NCBI GenBank assembly: GCA_007134695.1
Contig: SLKI01000053.1
Coordinates: 16,779-80,778, forward strand
DNA: 64,000 nt
Direction of reading: 5' to 3'
DNA from: Balneolaceae bacterium
GTDB lineage: Bacteria; Bacteroidota; Rhodothermia; Balneolales; Balneolaceae
Positions 35,266 to 43,667 of the stretch are shown in pieces (within the stretch, counting starts at the first letter, position 1; every line of letters starts with the position of its first letter). The translations under genes were made by a program, and so were the position numbers. The notes below the pieces were generated by a model. That model made no database searches and had not been told where the DNA came from. It saw only the letters and a program-made list of their open reading frames with translations.

Positions 35266-37533
35266 GTGTCATACTTGTACAGATTAGCTCTGATTCCGTT
35301 CATTTTTTCGGCAGCTATTTCAACTGAAGTTCACTCGAGTTCAAATTCCGAGAATCGGCCCGGCATAACCGGGGAATTGCAGGAAGATCCGCCTCTGGAA
35401 GGGATCATTCTCGACGCTGACTCCGATGAACCGCTTCCCGGTGCCACAATCTTCCTTTCGGAAGTGGAGACAGGAAGCACTGCAGGCCGGGACGGCAAAT
35501 TTCGGATCGAAGCTCTTCCACCGGGCTCCTATATGGCAGAAGTGAGATTTATAGGATATCGAAGCCGCATAATTGAGATCGATCATCCGGTGGATGATGA
35601 ACTGGTGATCCGGCTGGAAGCTGATCTGATCCGTTCACTCGATGTTGTTGTGACCAGCTCTCCGCTCGGCCGTGATCTCCAGTACCAGCCTGCGAGAGCA
35701 TTGAATGTACGTGAACTCCAGGCCAGAACCGCACCTTCTGTTGGTGAGATACTCGACGGCAGCCCCGGAGTCACAATGCGCTCCTTCGGTTCGGCTCCCG
35801 CCAGGCCGGTCATCCGGGGGATGGATGGGGAGAGAATTCTGATTCTGCAAAACGGCGAGCGGCTCGGAGACCTCTCTGCAACGGCTCATGATCACGCTGT
35901 TCATATCGATCCGCTTCTTATTGACCGAGTAGAGGTAGTACGCGGCCCTGCCAGCCTGCTCTATGGATCGAGTGCGCTGGGGGGAGTGGTCAATCTGTTC
36001 AGCTTCGGATTGCCGAGGGAATGGGATGAAGGCCGGGGTGGTGAACTGCGTCTTCAGGGAGCTTCTGTCAATCGGCTGGGGGCAGGAACAATCCGAGGCA
36101 GGATCGGAGAGGAGCAGTGGGCACTGACCGGATTTGCCAATTATCGGCACGGTGGGAACATACGGACGCCCGACGGGCACTTGCCGGGAAGCTGGCTCGA
36201 CAGCTACAGCTTTGGCAGCGGTTTCGGATACAGAAACGGTCGAATTGAAAGCGGTACTGTCATATCGACGATGGGCTTTGATTACGGGCTTCCCGAAGGG
36301 CTCGATGATCCGGCTGAGTCGGTGGAAATTCGCAGCGACCGCTGGTCAGCCCAGTCGATCACCACTATTGGGATGAGTGGAAGTTTTTTTGAAAAACTGG
36401 AATTGCGGATGAATGCCGACTGGTTCGATCAGAAGGAGATCGAGGTTGAAAGAGTTGGAGATGGAACAGTCGAAGAGGATCTTGATCTTCGTTTTGAACA
36501 GCTTGCCTCCTCCGGAACGGTATTGATGCATCACCGGCCGCTGGCAGGTTTCGAAGGAGTTTGGGGACTCCATCTGAATTACCGGAATATAGAGGTGAGC
36601 GGGGATGAAGCATTGACACCCGACGCACGGTCGGCGCATGCCGGTCTGTTTATATATGAAGAGGTGGATATCGGTCAGATCACATCATTTCAGCTGGGCA
36701 GCCGTCTGGAGTATCAGCGCATGGGGTTGCATGAAAATGAGATGTTCTATGATGTATCTGAATATGGAGTTCGCCGAAACCTGATCTTTTCCGGATCGGT
36801 CGGGTTCAACGTTCGTCCTACCGAACGTCTGGAACTGGGGATGCAGCTTGCCCGGGCGTATCGGACGCCGACACTGGAGGAGCTGTATGCCGACGCCCCG
36901 CACCCGGGTGCAGGTGTTTACGAAATTGGAGATTCCGACCTTTCCAATGAGGTGAGTATCGGTAGTGACCTCTTTATACGCTATCTGGATGATTCGGTTC
37001 ATATAGAAGTAACAGGATTTCTCAACCTGGTCAATCACTATATCATGTTTTCCCCGACCGGAGAAACAGATAACCCTTCAGGTTTGCCGGTCTACTATTA
37101 TCATGCGCACGATGCGACTCTTAAGGGGTTCGAGGCGGATCTGCAGATGCAACTGAGCCAACGGTTCCGAACCGGCTTTACACTGGATGCGGTTTACGGG
37201 AGCCGACGGGATGCAGATAGTACTCCCTTGCCTTACATGCCGCCACCCAGGTTGAGATGGAATATGGAATTTGAAAGCGGCAGCTGGTCAGCCGGAATGA
37301 GACTGCGTGGTGTATCAAGTCAGAACAGAGTTGCACCGCTGGAGGAACCGACCGGCCGCTACCTGCTTGCCGGCCTGGATGCCGGGTATCGGTTTGACAC
37401 GGGTGTTCGGGTTCATGCACGGCTCGACAATCTGTTTAATGTGCGGTACCGGGATCATCTGAGCCGAGTCGAAGACCGGCAAAACCCGATGCCCGGCCGA
37501 AATCTGGTGCTCTCTATCCATCATGAGTTTTGA
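35266..37533 (+). CDS. ZnuD-like TonB-dependent outer-membrane receptor
   Basis: A 755-residue outer-membrane receptor starting at GTG 35266 with a signal sequence (LYRLALIPFIFSAAISTEVHS). Residues about 45-120 form a CarboxypepD_reg-like domain (GIILDADSDEPLPGATIFLS). A TonB-type plug follows (RPVIRGMDGERILILQNGER; DRVEVVRGPASLLYGSSALG), then a beta-barrel ending in the C-terminal aromatic pattern VLSIHHEF. The plug phrase LSATAHDHAVHIDPLL, its His-rich stretches (RHGGNIRTPDGHLPGS, YYHAHDATLKG), and the layout match the zinc receptor ZnuD group. It uses TonB energy to import a metal or metallophore. Substrate is inferred. Confidence 0.9.
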   Translation: MSYLYRLALIPFIFSAAISTEVHSSSNSENRPGITGELQEDPPLEGIILDADSDEPLPGATIFLSEVETGSTAGRDGKFRIEALPPGSYMAEVRFIGYRSRIIEIDHPVDDELVIRLEADLIRSLDVVVTSSPLGRDLQYQPARALNVRELQARTAPSVGEILDGSPGVTMRSFGSAPARPVIRGMDGERILILQNGERLGDLSATAHDHAVHIDPLLIDRVEVVRGPASLLYGSSALGGVVNLFSFGLPREWDEGRGGELRLQGASVNRLGAGTIRGRIGEEQWALTGFANYRHGGNIRTPDGHLPGSWLDSYSFGSGFGYRNGRIESGTVISTMGFDYGLPEGLDDPAESVEIRSDRWSAQSITTIGMSGSFFEKLELRMNADWFDQKEIEVERVGDGTVEEDLDLRFEQLASSGTVLMHHRPLAGFEGVWGLHLNYRNIEVSGDEALTPDARSAHAGLFIYEEVDIGQITSFQLGSRLEYQRMGLHENEMFYDVSEYGVRRNLIFSGSVGFNVRPTERLELGMQLARAYRTPTLEELYADAPHPGAGVYEIGDSDLSNEVSIGSDLFIRYLDDSVHIEVTGFLNLVNHYIMFSPTGETDNPSGLPVYYYHAHDATLKGFEADLQMQLSQRFRTGFTLDAVYGSRRDADSTPLPYMPPPRLRWNMEFESGSWSAGMRLRGVSSQNRVAPLEEPTGRYLLAGLDAGYRFDTGVRVHARLDNLFNVRYRDHLSRVEDRQNPMPGRNLVLSIHHEF

Positions 37534-37572
37534 TTGACAAGCCGGAGCAGGTTCGCAGTAGGGGTATGTACC

Positions 37573-37612
37573 GGGCCGGCCAAAGCGAAAGGGGGCCGGC
37601 CAAAGCGAAAGG
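37573..37612 (+). repeat. Perfect 20-bp tandem duplication
   Basis: GGGCCGGCCAAAGCGAAAGG occurs twice in a row (37573-37592, 37593-37612) in the gap between the convergent TonB receptor and the small acidic protein gene. Confidence 0.85.
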
Positions 37613-37643
37613 ACGGATTGTTGCCGGCTGGGGCCGGGTAAAC

Positions 37644-37898
37644 TCAGGTTCGGGTCAGAGGGACCAGTACCACATCTTCGAAATCCAGATCGAGTTCACT
37701 CAAGAGAGGTTCGGCAATCTCAATAATCTCCTCATCCGAATATTGCTCCAGTCCTTCCAGTTGAACAAAGAGTTTGTTATGAGTTTCATCCAGGTTGAAT
37801 CGGTACTGGTTCGACTCAAAAAGCTCGGCAAGAGTCTTTGCCAGAAACTCGACATCTTCCAGCCAGGCCTGGTATTGTGACTCGTTATTTGGTTCCAT
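37644..37898 (-). CDS. Small acidic protein of unknown function
   Basis: An 84-residue protein with no recognised family. It is strongly acidic, has no signal peptide, membrane segment or cysteine, and looks like an alpha/beta mini-fold: two helices (SQYQAWLEDVEFLAKTLAEL and YSDEEIIEIAEPLLSEL) around a short strand pair (QYRFNLDETHNKLFVQLEGL). The pattern of hydrophobic and acidic residues and the lack of a competing gene on the other strand argue that it is real. It is convergent with the TonB receptor and divergent from anmK. Function unknown. Confidence 0.62.
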   Translation of the reverse strand: MEPNNESQYQAWLEDVEFLAKTLAELFESNQYRFNLDETHNKLFVQLEGLEQYSDEEIIEIAEPLLSELDLDFEDVVLVPLTRT

Positions 37899-38078
37899 TT
37901 TCGGGTCGATGATCTATCTCTCCGTTACAACGGGTAAACCCGGTTCATTTATCGGATATCCTGTTGTAATCTGTGAGAGTTTTATTTTCATTTTGAATGA
38001 CTCTGTAGCAACGTTGACTCTGTAAGATCGGTCAATCAGTGGCAACAAAGGAATTCCGAACAAAATAGGGATTGGCTC

Positions 38079-39263
38079 ATGTCGAACCAACAGATCGAAA
38101 ATTTGAATCGGATCGCCGCTGCCCCTGTCAGAACCATACTCGGGGTGATGAGTGGTACGTCGATGGACGGCGTGGATCTGGCGCTCTGCCGGATTAAGGG
38201 AGCTTCATTTAGTACGGAACTGGAGCTTCTGGAGTTTGATGTGGCCGATCCAGGTGCTCATATCAGAGAGCGATTCCAGAAGCTGGCATTCGGCCGGGAT
38301 TTGAATTTGGCGGGAACAATCCAGTTCGAGAGGGAACTTGAAGAGGTCTGGATCGATCTGATTCTGAAACAACTGGATCTATGGAAGATTCAGCCGGATC
38401 AGGTAGATCTTCTGGCCAGCCACGGCCAGACAATTTTTCATAAACCGGATCGAAACAGCGGCCTGCACTCCACATTGCAACTGGTCGACGGTGATCGTCT
38501 CGCTGCCGCTCTCGGTGTAACCACTGTCAGTGACTTCAGGCAAAAGCATATTGCAGCAGGATATGAGGGGGCACCACTGGCCCCGCTGGCTGAACTGCTG
38601 CTATTCTCTCACCCCCGAATACATCGCCTGTTTCTGAACCTGGGGGGAATTGCTAACATCACAGTTCTGCGAGCAGCAGAAGGAACGAATCCGAAGGTTC
38701 CGTTTGCAACTGATACCGGGCCTGCAAATACGCTTCTCGATGCGGCGGCACAGCGACTTCTGCCCGGTAAGGATATGGATGAGGATGGAGAGGTGGCCCG
38801 CAGCGGCCGTGTGAACCATACACTTCTTGAAAAGCTGATGACCCACCCGTTTTTTCGCCGCCGGGAGCCTGCGTCGACAGGGCCGGAGGAGTTTTCCTGG
38901 GAGTGGGTTTATCGGACGATGCTGGAAACGGCCCCGGACCTTCAGACACCCGACCTTCTGGCAACACTGGTCGAGCTGACAGCCCTCTCGGTTTCTCATG
39001 CAACAGAGAGGCATATTCGAGGTGAGCCGGCCGAGATTGTAGTAAGCGGCGGCGGAATTCATAACCGCTGCCTGATGGATCGGCTTGCCAAACATCTTCA
39101 TTCATATCAGATACGTTCCAGTGAAGAGCTTGGCGTCCGGCCGGACGCCAAAGAGGCGGCTCTTTTTGCAGTCCTTGCCAATGAAGCGGTTGCCGGACGT
39201 GGGTGGATCAGCGATAGTGGCGAGCGATTTACTGTGGGAAAAATCAGTCTCCCCAACGAATAG
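38079..39263 (+). CDS. anmK: Anhydro-N-acetylmuramic acid kinase AnmK
   Basis: A 394-residue kinase that hydrolyses and phosphorylates 1,6-anhydro-MurNAc to MurNAc-6-phosphate during cell-wall recycling. The phosphate-binding motif GVMSGTSMDGVDLALCRI is near residues 22-39; LASHGQTIFHKP, VSDFRQKHIAAGYEGAPLAPL, FLNLGGIANIT, ATDTGPANTLLDAAAQRL and VSGGGIHNRCLMDRL are the remaining family motifs. Size fits (about 370-390). It is convergent with the next gene, whose 3' end overlaps by 20 bp. The amino-sugar kinase at 6.1 kb may act in the same salvage. Confidence 0.97.
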   Translation: MSNQQIENLNRIAAAPVRTILGVMSGTSMDGVDLALCRIKGASFSTELELLEFDVADPGAHIRERFQKLAFGRDLNLAGTIQFERELEEVWIDLILKQLDLWKIQPDQVDLLASHGQTIFHKPDRNSGLHSTLQLVDGDRLAAALGVTTVSDFRQKHIAAGYEGAPLAPLAELLLFSHPRIHRLFLNLGGIANITVLRAAEGTNPKVPFATDTGPANTLLDAAAQRLLPGKDMDEDGEVARSGRVNHTLLEKLMTHPFFRRREPASTGPEEFSWEWVYRTMLETAPDLQTPDLLATLVELTALSVSHATERHIRGEPAEIVVSGGGIHNRCLMDRLAKHLHSYQIRSSEELGVRPDAKEAALFAVLANEAVAGRGWISDSGERFTVGKISLPNE

Positions 39264-40179
39264 GGCCTGAATCACTGCAGAGCCGCTCATACTGGCCGAT
39301 CAGGCGGTCACGGACCGGGATACTCTTCCTGTAGATCTCCTTTTGCCGGTCAAGATAGGTTTCACGCCCTTCCGGGGTTTCTATCCGGATCGGCTTCAGG
39401 CCTCTCTCCCGAAGGTCATAGGGGCTGGCTTTCATATCGATAACTCTCGCCTCCAGGGCAAGGAAAAACGCTTTTCGGAGCAGATCTCCCGAAATCCAGG
39501 GGTGGAATTTGAAAGCCCATTTATAGAGATCCATATTGGTGTGCAGACAGCCTGCCTGCTCAAATTCAGGGAACCTCTTCCTGCTGAGTCGGTGACGGTT
39601 TTTCGGGCGGGCCGGATCGGTGAGAAAGCGGTAGGCATCGAAATGGGTGCAGACCAGGGGACGTGAATCGACGAACTGTTCGATCTCTTTCGGGCTCATT
39701 CGCAGCGGAATTTGTTGGTGCCGGACTTGTTCCGTCTTGTATACCATGGCCCATTCATGCATACCGAAGCAGCCGAACGAAGGCTTATGTTCCCGGCTCT
39801 TTCTCAAAAGGCGGAGAATCCATCTTGCGGATGATAATCTCTGGCGGGGAAACTGTTCCGGGTCGAGATAGGCGATTCCGTTTCGACAGACCAGTTCAGG
39901 GATATCGGGAAGAGGTTCATCTTCGATTTGCAGGACTTTTCCCCAGCCTGGACTCCAGGTTTTCAGGGCAGAGGGGCGGAATGCGTAGTACTCAAATAGA
40001 AAGTCAAAAACCGGATCTTTTCCTCCCCGGGATCTATTTTCAAGCCAGGGGTCGAGGGTTGCCGACAGCTGCTCCCGGTGCTGTCTGGCGGAGGCACTCC
40101 ACTCCCTGCAAGTGAGTTGTTCGAACGAATCGAGTCCTTTCGTCTGATAGTGTTTAGCTATATCGCAGTTCTCAACCAT
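39244..40179 (-). CDS. Conserved protein commonly labelled 3-methyladenine DNA glycosylase
   Basis: A 311-residue protein from ATG 40179 (MVENCDIAKHYQTKGLDSFE); a longer frame would run through the tandem repeats upstream. It contains the family phrases DPVFDFLFEYYAFRP, FGCFGMHEWAMVYKTEQVRH, THFDAYRFLTDPARPKN, CLHTNMDLYKWAFKFHPW and MKASPYDLRERGLKPIRIET. I recognise these from a family that databases label 3-methyladenine DNA glycosylase; it does not resemble TAG or AlkA, so the label should be treated as a name and not a demonstrated activity. Its many conserved His, Asp and Tyr suggest an enzyme. Divergent from the aminotransferase gene. Confidence 0.72.
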   Translation of the reverse strand: MVENCDIAKHYQTKGLDSFEQLTCREWSASARQHREQLSATLDPWLENRSRGGKDPVFDFLFEYYAFRPSALKTWSPGWGKVLQIEDEPLPDIPELVCRNGIAYLDPEQFPRQRLSSARWILRLLRKSREHKPSFGCFGMHEWAMVYKTEQVRHQQIPLRMSPKEIEQFVDSRPLVCTHFDAYRFLTDPARPKNRHRLSRKRFPEFEQAGCLHTNMDLYKWAFKFHPWISGDLLRKAFFLALEARVIDMKASPYDLRERGLKPIRIETPEGRETYLDRQKEIYRKSIPVRDRLIGQYERLCSDSGPIRWGD

Positions 40180-40303
40180 ATCAGAAGATAAAAGAATGTG
40201 TGCGAAAAACGGTGCCCGATTTCCGGGTTCAGATTCGTATTTTTGCAGTGGATACGGCCTTCCTGAAGAGCGGAAACCGACAGTTTGGGAGCTGAATGAA
40301 GGG

Positions 40304-40423
40304 AAGCCGGCAGAACCGGTGCCGACCAGACCGATGCCGGCAGAACTGTGGCCGACAAAACCGATGCCGGCAGAACCGGTGCCGACCAAACCGATGCCGG
40401 CAGAACTGAGGCCGACAAAACCG
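40304..40423 (+). repeat. Four 30-bp tandem repeats upstream of the aminotransferase gene
   Basis: Units at 40304-40333, 40334-40363, 40364-40393 and 40394-40423, in a 60-bp alternating pattern (GAACCGGTG versus GAACTGTGG or GAACTGAGG). The frame is open on both strands: Pro-Ala-Glu-rich decapeptides on the plus strand and Ser-Ala-Pro-Val-type repeats on the minus strand. The repeats fill most of the 290-bp divergent intergenic region, so the promoters of both genes lie in or beside them. Confidence 0.9.
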
Positions 40424-40471
40424 GTGCCAACAGATGAAGAATCTATTCAACCTGAAATCGATAACAGCCTG

Positions 40472-41659
40472 ATGACACGATCCAGAGAAAATTTTTATCG
40501 GCATGTAGCCCAGACAAGCGAAGAACCGATCGGTATCGAGATTGAAAAAGCCGACGGGGTTTGGCTCTATTCGGCGGATGGCGGGGCCTATGTCGATCTC
40601 ATTTCGGGAATTGCGGTGAGTAGTCTGGGGCATCGGCATCCTGTGGTCCTTGAGGCGATCTCGAAGCAGCTGGAGCGGCATCTGCACGTGATGGTCTATG
40701 GAGAGATGATTCAAAAACCGCAATCGGATCTGGCCGGTTTGTTGACACAACAGCTGCCGGAAAAACTGGACCGTGTCTATTTTGTAAATAGTGGAACCGA
40801 GTCGGTTGAGGGTGCACTGAAGCTGGCTAAAAAATACACCGGCCGATCCGGTTTCGTATCCTTTGAAAACAGCTATCACGGAGACACTCACGGCTCTCTG
40901 AGTGTGACAGGCCGTGCTATCTATCGGGATCCCTATGAGCCGCTCTTGCCGAACGTTCAATTTTTAACGTTCAACGACCCGGAACAGTTGAACAGAATCG
41001 ACTCGTCGACGGCTGCAGTGATCCTGGAGCCGATTCAGGGTGAGGGCGGAGTGGTTCCGGCAGATACCCGCTGGCTGGAGATGGTTCGCAAAAGGTGCGA
41101 TGAAACCGGAGCGCTGCTCATCTTCGACGAAATTCAGACCGGATACTTTCGCACCGGCCGGCTTTTTGCATTTCAGCACTACGGTGTGGTTCCCGATATC
41201 CTCTGTATGGCCAAAGCGATGGGTGGAGGGATGCCGATTGGCGGTTTCGTGTCGTCGTCGGAGATTTTCCAATCTTTCCAAGTGAACCCGCCGCTGAATC
41301 ATGTCACCACATTTGGCGGGCATCCGGTTAGCTGTGCGGCAGCTCATGCTGCACTGAAAGAGCTTCTTGATGGGGGGTATCGGGATAAAGCGGGTTGGAT
41401 CGAGGAGACCGCCCGGGAGATGCTTCATGGAGACGGGATCGAGGAGCTGCGCGGACTGGGGGCCCTGCTCGGCCTTCAGTTAACCGATCGTGAGAGAGCA
41501 CGCAAGGCGGTAGAATATGCACTCGATCACGGAGTTCTTGTCGGATGGACACTCCACTCCGACACGCTGATCCGGATAGCCCCGCCTTTAACCATCGATG
41601 AGAAAACTTTGAAAGAGTCGCTGCAGGTGTTGCTCGACGGAATCGCTGCGTCGGCCTGA
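40472..41659 (+). CDS. Class III (acetylornithine/GABA-type) aminotransferase
   Basis: A 395-residue PLP enzyme from ATG 40472 (MTRSRENFYRHVAQTSEEP), the usual N-terminus of the group. The same frame is open back to 40196 through the 30-bp repeats, so a protein with a repetitive Pro/Ala/Glu leader (start at 40196 or at an ATG within the repeats) cannot be excluded. Motifs: VYFVNSGTESVEGALKLAKK (PLP phosphate), FENSYHGDTHGSLSVTGR, LEPIQGEGGV, IFDEIQTGYFRTG, and the PLP lysine in MAKAMGGGMPIG. Substrate (acetylornithine, 4-aminobutyrate or another omega-amine) cannot be told. No biosynthetic partners adjoin it. Confidence 0.9.
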   Translation: MTRSRENFYRHVAQTSEEPIGIEIEKADGVWLYSADGGAYVDLISGIAVSSLGHRHPVVLEAISKQLERHLHVMVYGEMIQKPQSDLAGLLTQQLPEKLDRVYFVNSGTESVEGALKLAKKYTGRSGFVSFENSYHGDTHGSLSVTGRAIYRDPYEPLLPNVQFLTFNDPEQLNRIDSSTAAVILEPIQGEGGVVPADTRWLEMVRKRCDETGALLIFDEIQTGYFRTGRLFAFQHYGVVPDILCMAKAMGGGMPIGGFVSSSEIFQSFQVNPPLNHVTTFGGHPVSCAAAHAALKELLDGGYRDKAGWIEETAREMLHGDGIEELRGLGALLGLQLTDRERARKAVEYALDHGVLVGWTLHSDTLIRIAPPLTIDEKTLKESLQVLLDGIAASA

Positions 41660-41683
41660 AACATCTTCGAAAAGTTTTCGGTG

Positions 41684-42733
41684 CTAAAAAAGGTGCAGTT
41701 GACCTCCGTCCGGCCGACGGAAATGTTCGACGGAGAGACGCGGCCACTCCCGGTCCAGGCCGAGCCGTTTACGATGGTGTTTGAACAGTTTGCGAATCTG
41801 GTCGGCGTAGTTGCCTCGGCCCCGGAACCGTTCACCGAACTCCGAACGGTTCAGCTTTCCCTGTCGGAAATCGAGAATCCGGTTGATGACTTTTTGCTTC
41901 CGGTCCGGAAAATGTTGTTCCAGCCATTCGACAAAAAGATCTTTAACTCCGTATGGCAGCCGCAAGAGTGTATAGCCGGCGCCGCAAGCACCGGCTGCAG
42001 CAGATTTTTCGAGAATGGCAACGGTTTCGTGATCGGTCAGCCCCGGGATGATCGGGGCAACGTTAACTGACACGGGAATACCCGCACGACTCAAAGCCCG
42101 AACCGCATCAAGCCTGCGCTCCGGCCTTGAGGTTCTTGGTTCCATAATGCGGGCAAGATCATCGTCCAGTGTTGTGATCGACAGGGTAACACGCACAGCG
42201 TTATATCGGGCAAGTTGCGAGAGCAGGTCGATATCTCTGGTCACCAGGTAGTTTTTGGTGATCAGCCCTGCCGGATTCCGGGCATCGGCCAGCACTTCCA
42301 GGCAGGAGCGTGTAATCTCCAACTGTTTTTCTACCGGCTGATAGGGGTCGGTGACACCGCTCAGGACAATCGGTTCCGGCTTCCATGCCGGGCTGGCTAG
42401 AGTTTTCCGAAGGAGGTGTGCGGCATCACGTTTGACAACGATACGCGACTCAAAATCAAGACCGGCGGACATTCCGAGGAATTCATGCATCGGACGCGCG
42501 TAACAGTAGATACATCCATGTTCACAGCCGCGATAAGGATTGATACTTTTACTAAATGGAATATCCGGACTGCTGTTCTCGGAAATGATCTTTTGGGTCG
42601 AGTCGGTGATCAGTTCCCTTTTCTGATTTGGCCGTTCTCCACTCTCCGGATCGAGGTCATAATCCAGGTGTACCTCCTCGAAACGGTTTTTCGGGTTGTC
42701 GGAACTACCTCTTCCTCGTATCGGCTGTTTCAT
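41684..42733 (-). CDS. PA0069-family radical SAM protein (SplB-like)
   Basis: A 349-residue protein from ATG 42733 (MKQPIRGRGSSDNP). The radical-SAM iron-sulfur motif is in NPYRGCEHGCIYCYARPMHE (CxxxCxxC). Other family phrases are LDFESRIVVKRDAAHLL, VLSGVTDPYQPVEKQL, LVTRDIDLLSQLARYNAVRVTLSI and EPRTSRPERRLDAVRALS. This is the widespread PA0069/YgiQ-neighbour type related to spore photoproduct lyase SplB, whose function outside sporulation is unknown. The N-terminal RGRGSSDNPKNRFE is the PA0069-type signature. Convergent with the aminotransferase, 24 bp apart. Confidence 0.88.
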   Translation of the reverse strand: MKQPIRGRGSSDNPKNRFEEVHLDYDLDPESGERPNQKRELITDSTQKIISENSSPDIPFSKSINPYRGCEHGCIYCYARPMHEFLGMSAGLDFESRIVVKRDAAHLLRKTLASPAWKPEPIVLSGVTDPYQPVEKQLEITRSCLEVLADARNPAGLITKNYLVTRDIDLLSQLARYNAVRVTLSITTLDDDLARIMEPRTSRPERRLDAVRALSRAGIPVSVNVAPIIPGLTDHETVAILEKSAAAGACGAGYTLLRLPYGVKDLFVEWLEQHFPDRKQKVINRILDFRQGKLNRSEFGERFRGRGNYADQIRKLFKHHRKRLGLDREWPRLSVEHFRRPDGGQLHLF

Positions 42734-42908
42734 GATTACATAAATTGCACATATAACGTAATGCTTTTTCAAAAAAATTACCAGCAAGCATATCACACTT
42801 TGAAAATGATCACCGCGGAGGGCATCGGCTGCCCGGCAGAACAACCGATCCATCCACCCGATCCTCACCTATTCCAATAAATCTGTAAAGCTCGTTATAT
42901 TTAACAGT

Positions 42909-42940
42909 AGCAGCGGTGCACGAAACCATCTACCGCTGCT
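42909..42940 (+). other. 9-bp stem hairpin upstream of thioredoxin-like gene
   Basis: AGCAGCGGT (42909-42917) pairs with ACCGCTGCT (42932-42940), loop 14 nt, 40 bp before the ATG at 42981. The sequence after it is TCTATTTATAAATTT, not a clean T-run, so it may be a weak terminator/attenuator or a protein-binding dyad. Confidence 0.5.
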
Positions 42941-42980
42941 TCTATTTATAAATTTTGAATCCGAAAACCATCAAGCGGAT

Positions 42981-43565
42981 ATGGCAGCTGTAAATTCAAC
43001 AATGCTCGAACTTGGAACCGAGGCTCCCGGTTTTTCACTGACAGACACAGTCAGCGGCAAGGAGGTCTCAAAGGATCAATTCAGAGGGAAGAAGGCTCTC
43101 CTGGTGATGTTTATCTGCAATCACTGCCCGTATGTGAAACATATAAAGGAGGCACTCGTCGACTATGCAGACGACTATCAACCGAAAGGGGTGGGAATTG
43201 TTGCGATCAGTTCAAATGATGTTGAGAACTATCCTGATGACTCACCCGACAAGATGAAAGAGGACGCGGAGAGATTCGGATACCCATTTCCTTATCTGTT
43301 TGATGAGACTCAGGAGGTGGCCAAAGCTTACCGTGCTGCCTGCACACCGGACTTCTACCTCTTCGACGGAGATCTTCAGCTTGCCTACCGGGGGCAATTC
43401 GACAACAGCCGCCCGAAAAACAACAAACCGGTGACAGGCAGAGACCTGCGGGAAGCGACCGACAAGATGCTTGCAGGTGAGTCTGTCAGCGAAGAGCAGG
43501 TGCCCAGCATCGGGTGCAATATCAAGTGGAAAAAGGGGAACGAACCGGACTACTACTCAGTCTGA
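42981..43565 (+). CDS. Thioredoxin-fold (AhpC/TSA-Redoxin type) protein
   Basis: A 194-residue cytoplasmic redox protein. The N-terminal strand APGFSLTDTVSGKEVSKDQFRGKKALLVMFIC is the peroxiredoxin/redoxin pattern, and the active site is CNHCPYV, a CxxC pair. The phrases YLFDETQEVAKAYRAACTPDFYLFD and YRGQFDNSRPKNNKPVTGRDLR match a widespread family called thioredoxin family protein, whose function is probably reduction of thiol substrates or peroxides. A further cysteine near the C-terminus (SIGCNIKWK) is also conserved in this family. Alone in its transcription unit; a hairpin precedes it. Confidence 0.92.
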   Translation: MAAVNSTMLELGTEAPGFSLTDTVSGKEVSKDQFRGKKALLVMFICNHCPYVKHIKEALVDYADDYQPKGVGIVAISSNDVENYPDDSPDKMKEDAERFGYPFPYLFDETQEVAKAYRAACTPDFYLFDGDLQLAYRGQFDNSRPKNNKPVTGRDLREATDKMLAGESVSEEQVPSIGCNIKWKKGNEPDYYSV

Positions 43566-43644
43566 GCGGCGAACTCTCCGCTCTGAAGATGTTTTCGTAA
43601 ATCAGGTTGATTTTGACGGTTAATTTCATAAATTGAACTGTAAC

Positions 43645-43657
43645 TTAACAGTGTTAA
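43645..43657. promoter_or_regulatory. Palindrome upstream of TetR gene, candidate autoregulatory operator
   Basis: TTAACA-G-TGTTAA, a perfect 13-bp palindrome ending 10 bp before the TetR ATG at 43668. TetR-family regulators commonly bind palindromes in their own promoter. The site is at the leader of the TetR-fadE pair. Confidence 0.5.
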
Positions 43658-43667
43658 CCTCGAGCTT

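Noticed and set aside
40196..40471. Aminotransferase start at 40196
   Set aside because: It would add a 92-residue leader made mostly of repeats and a poor N-terminus. I prefer 40472, though a repetitive leader is not disproved.
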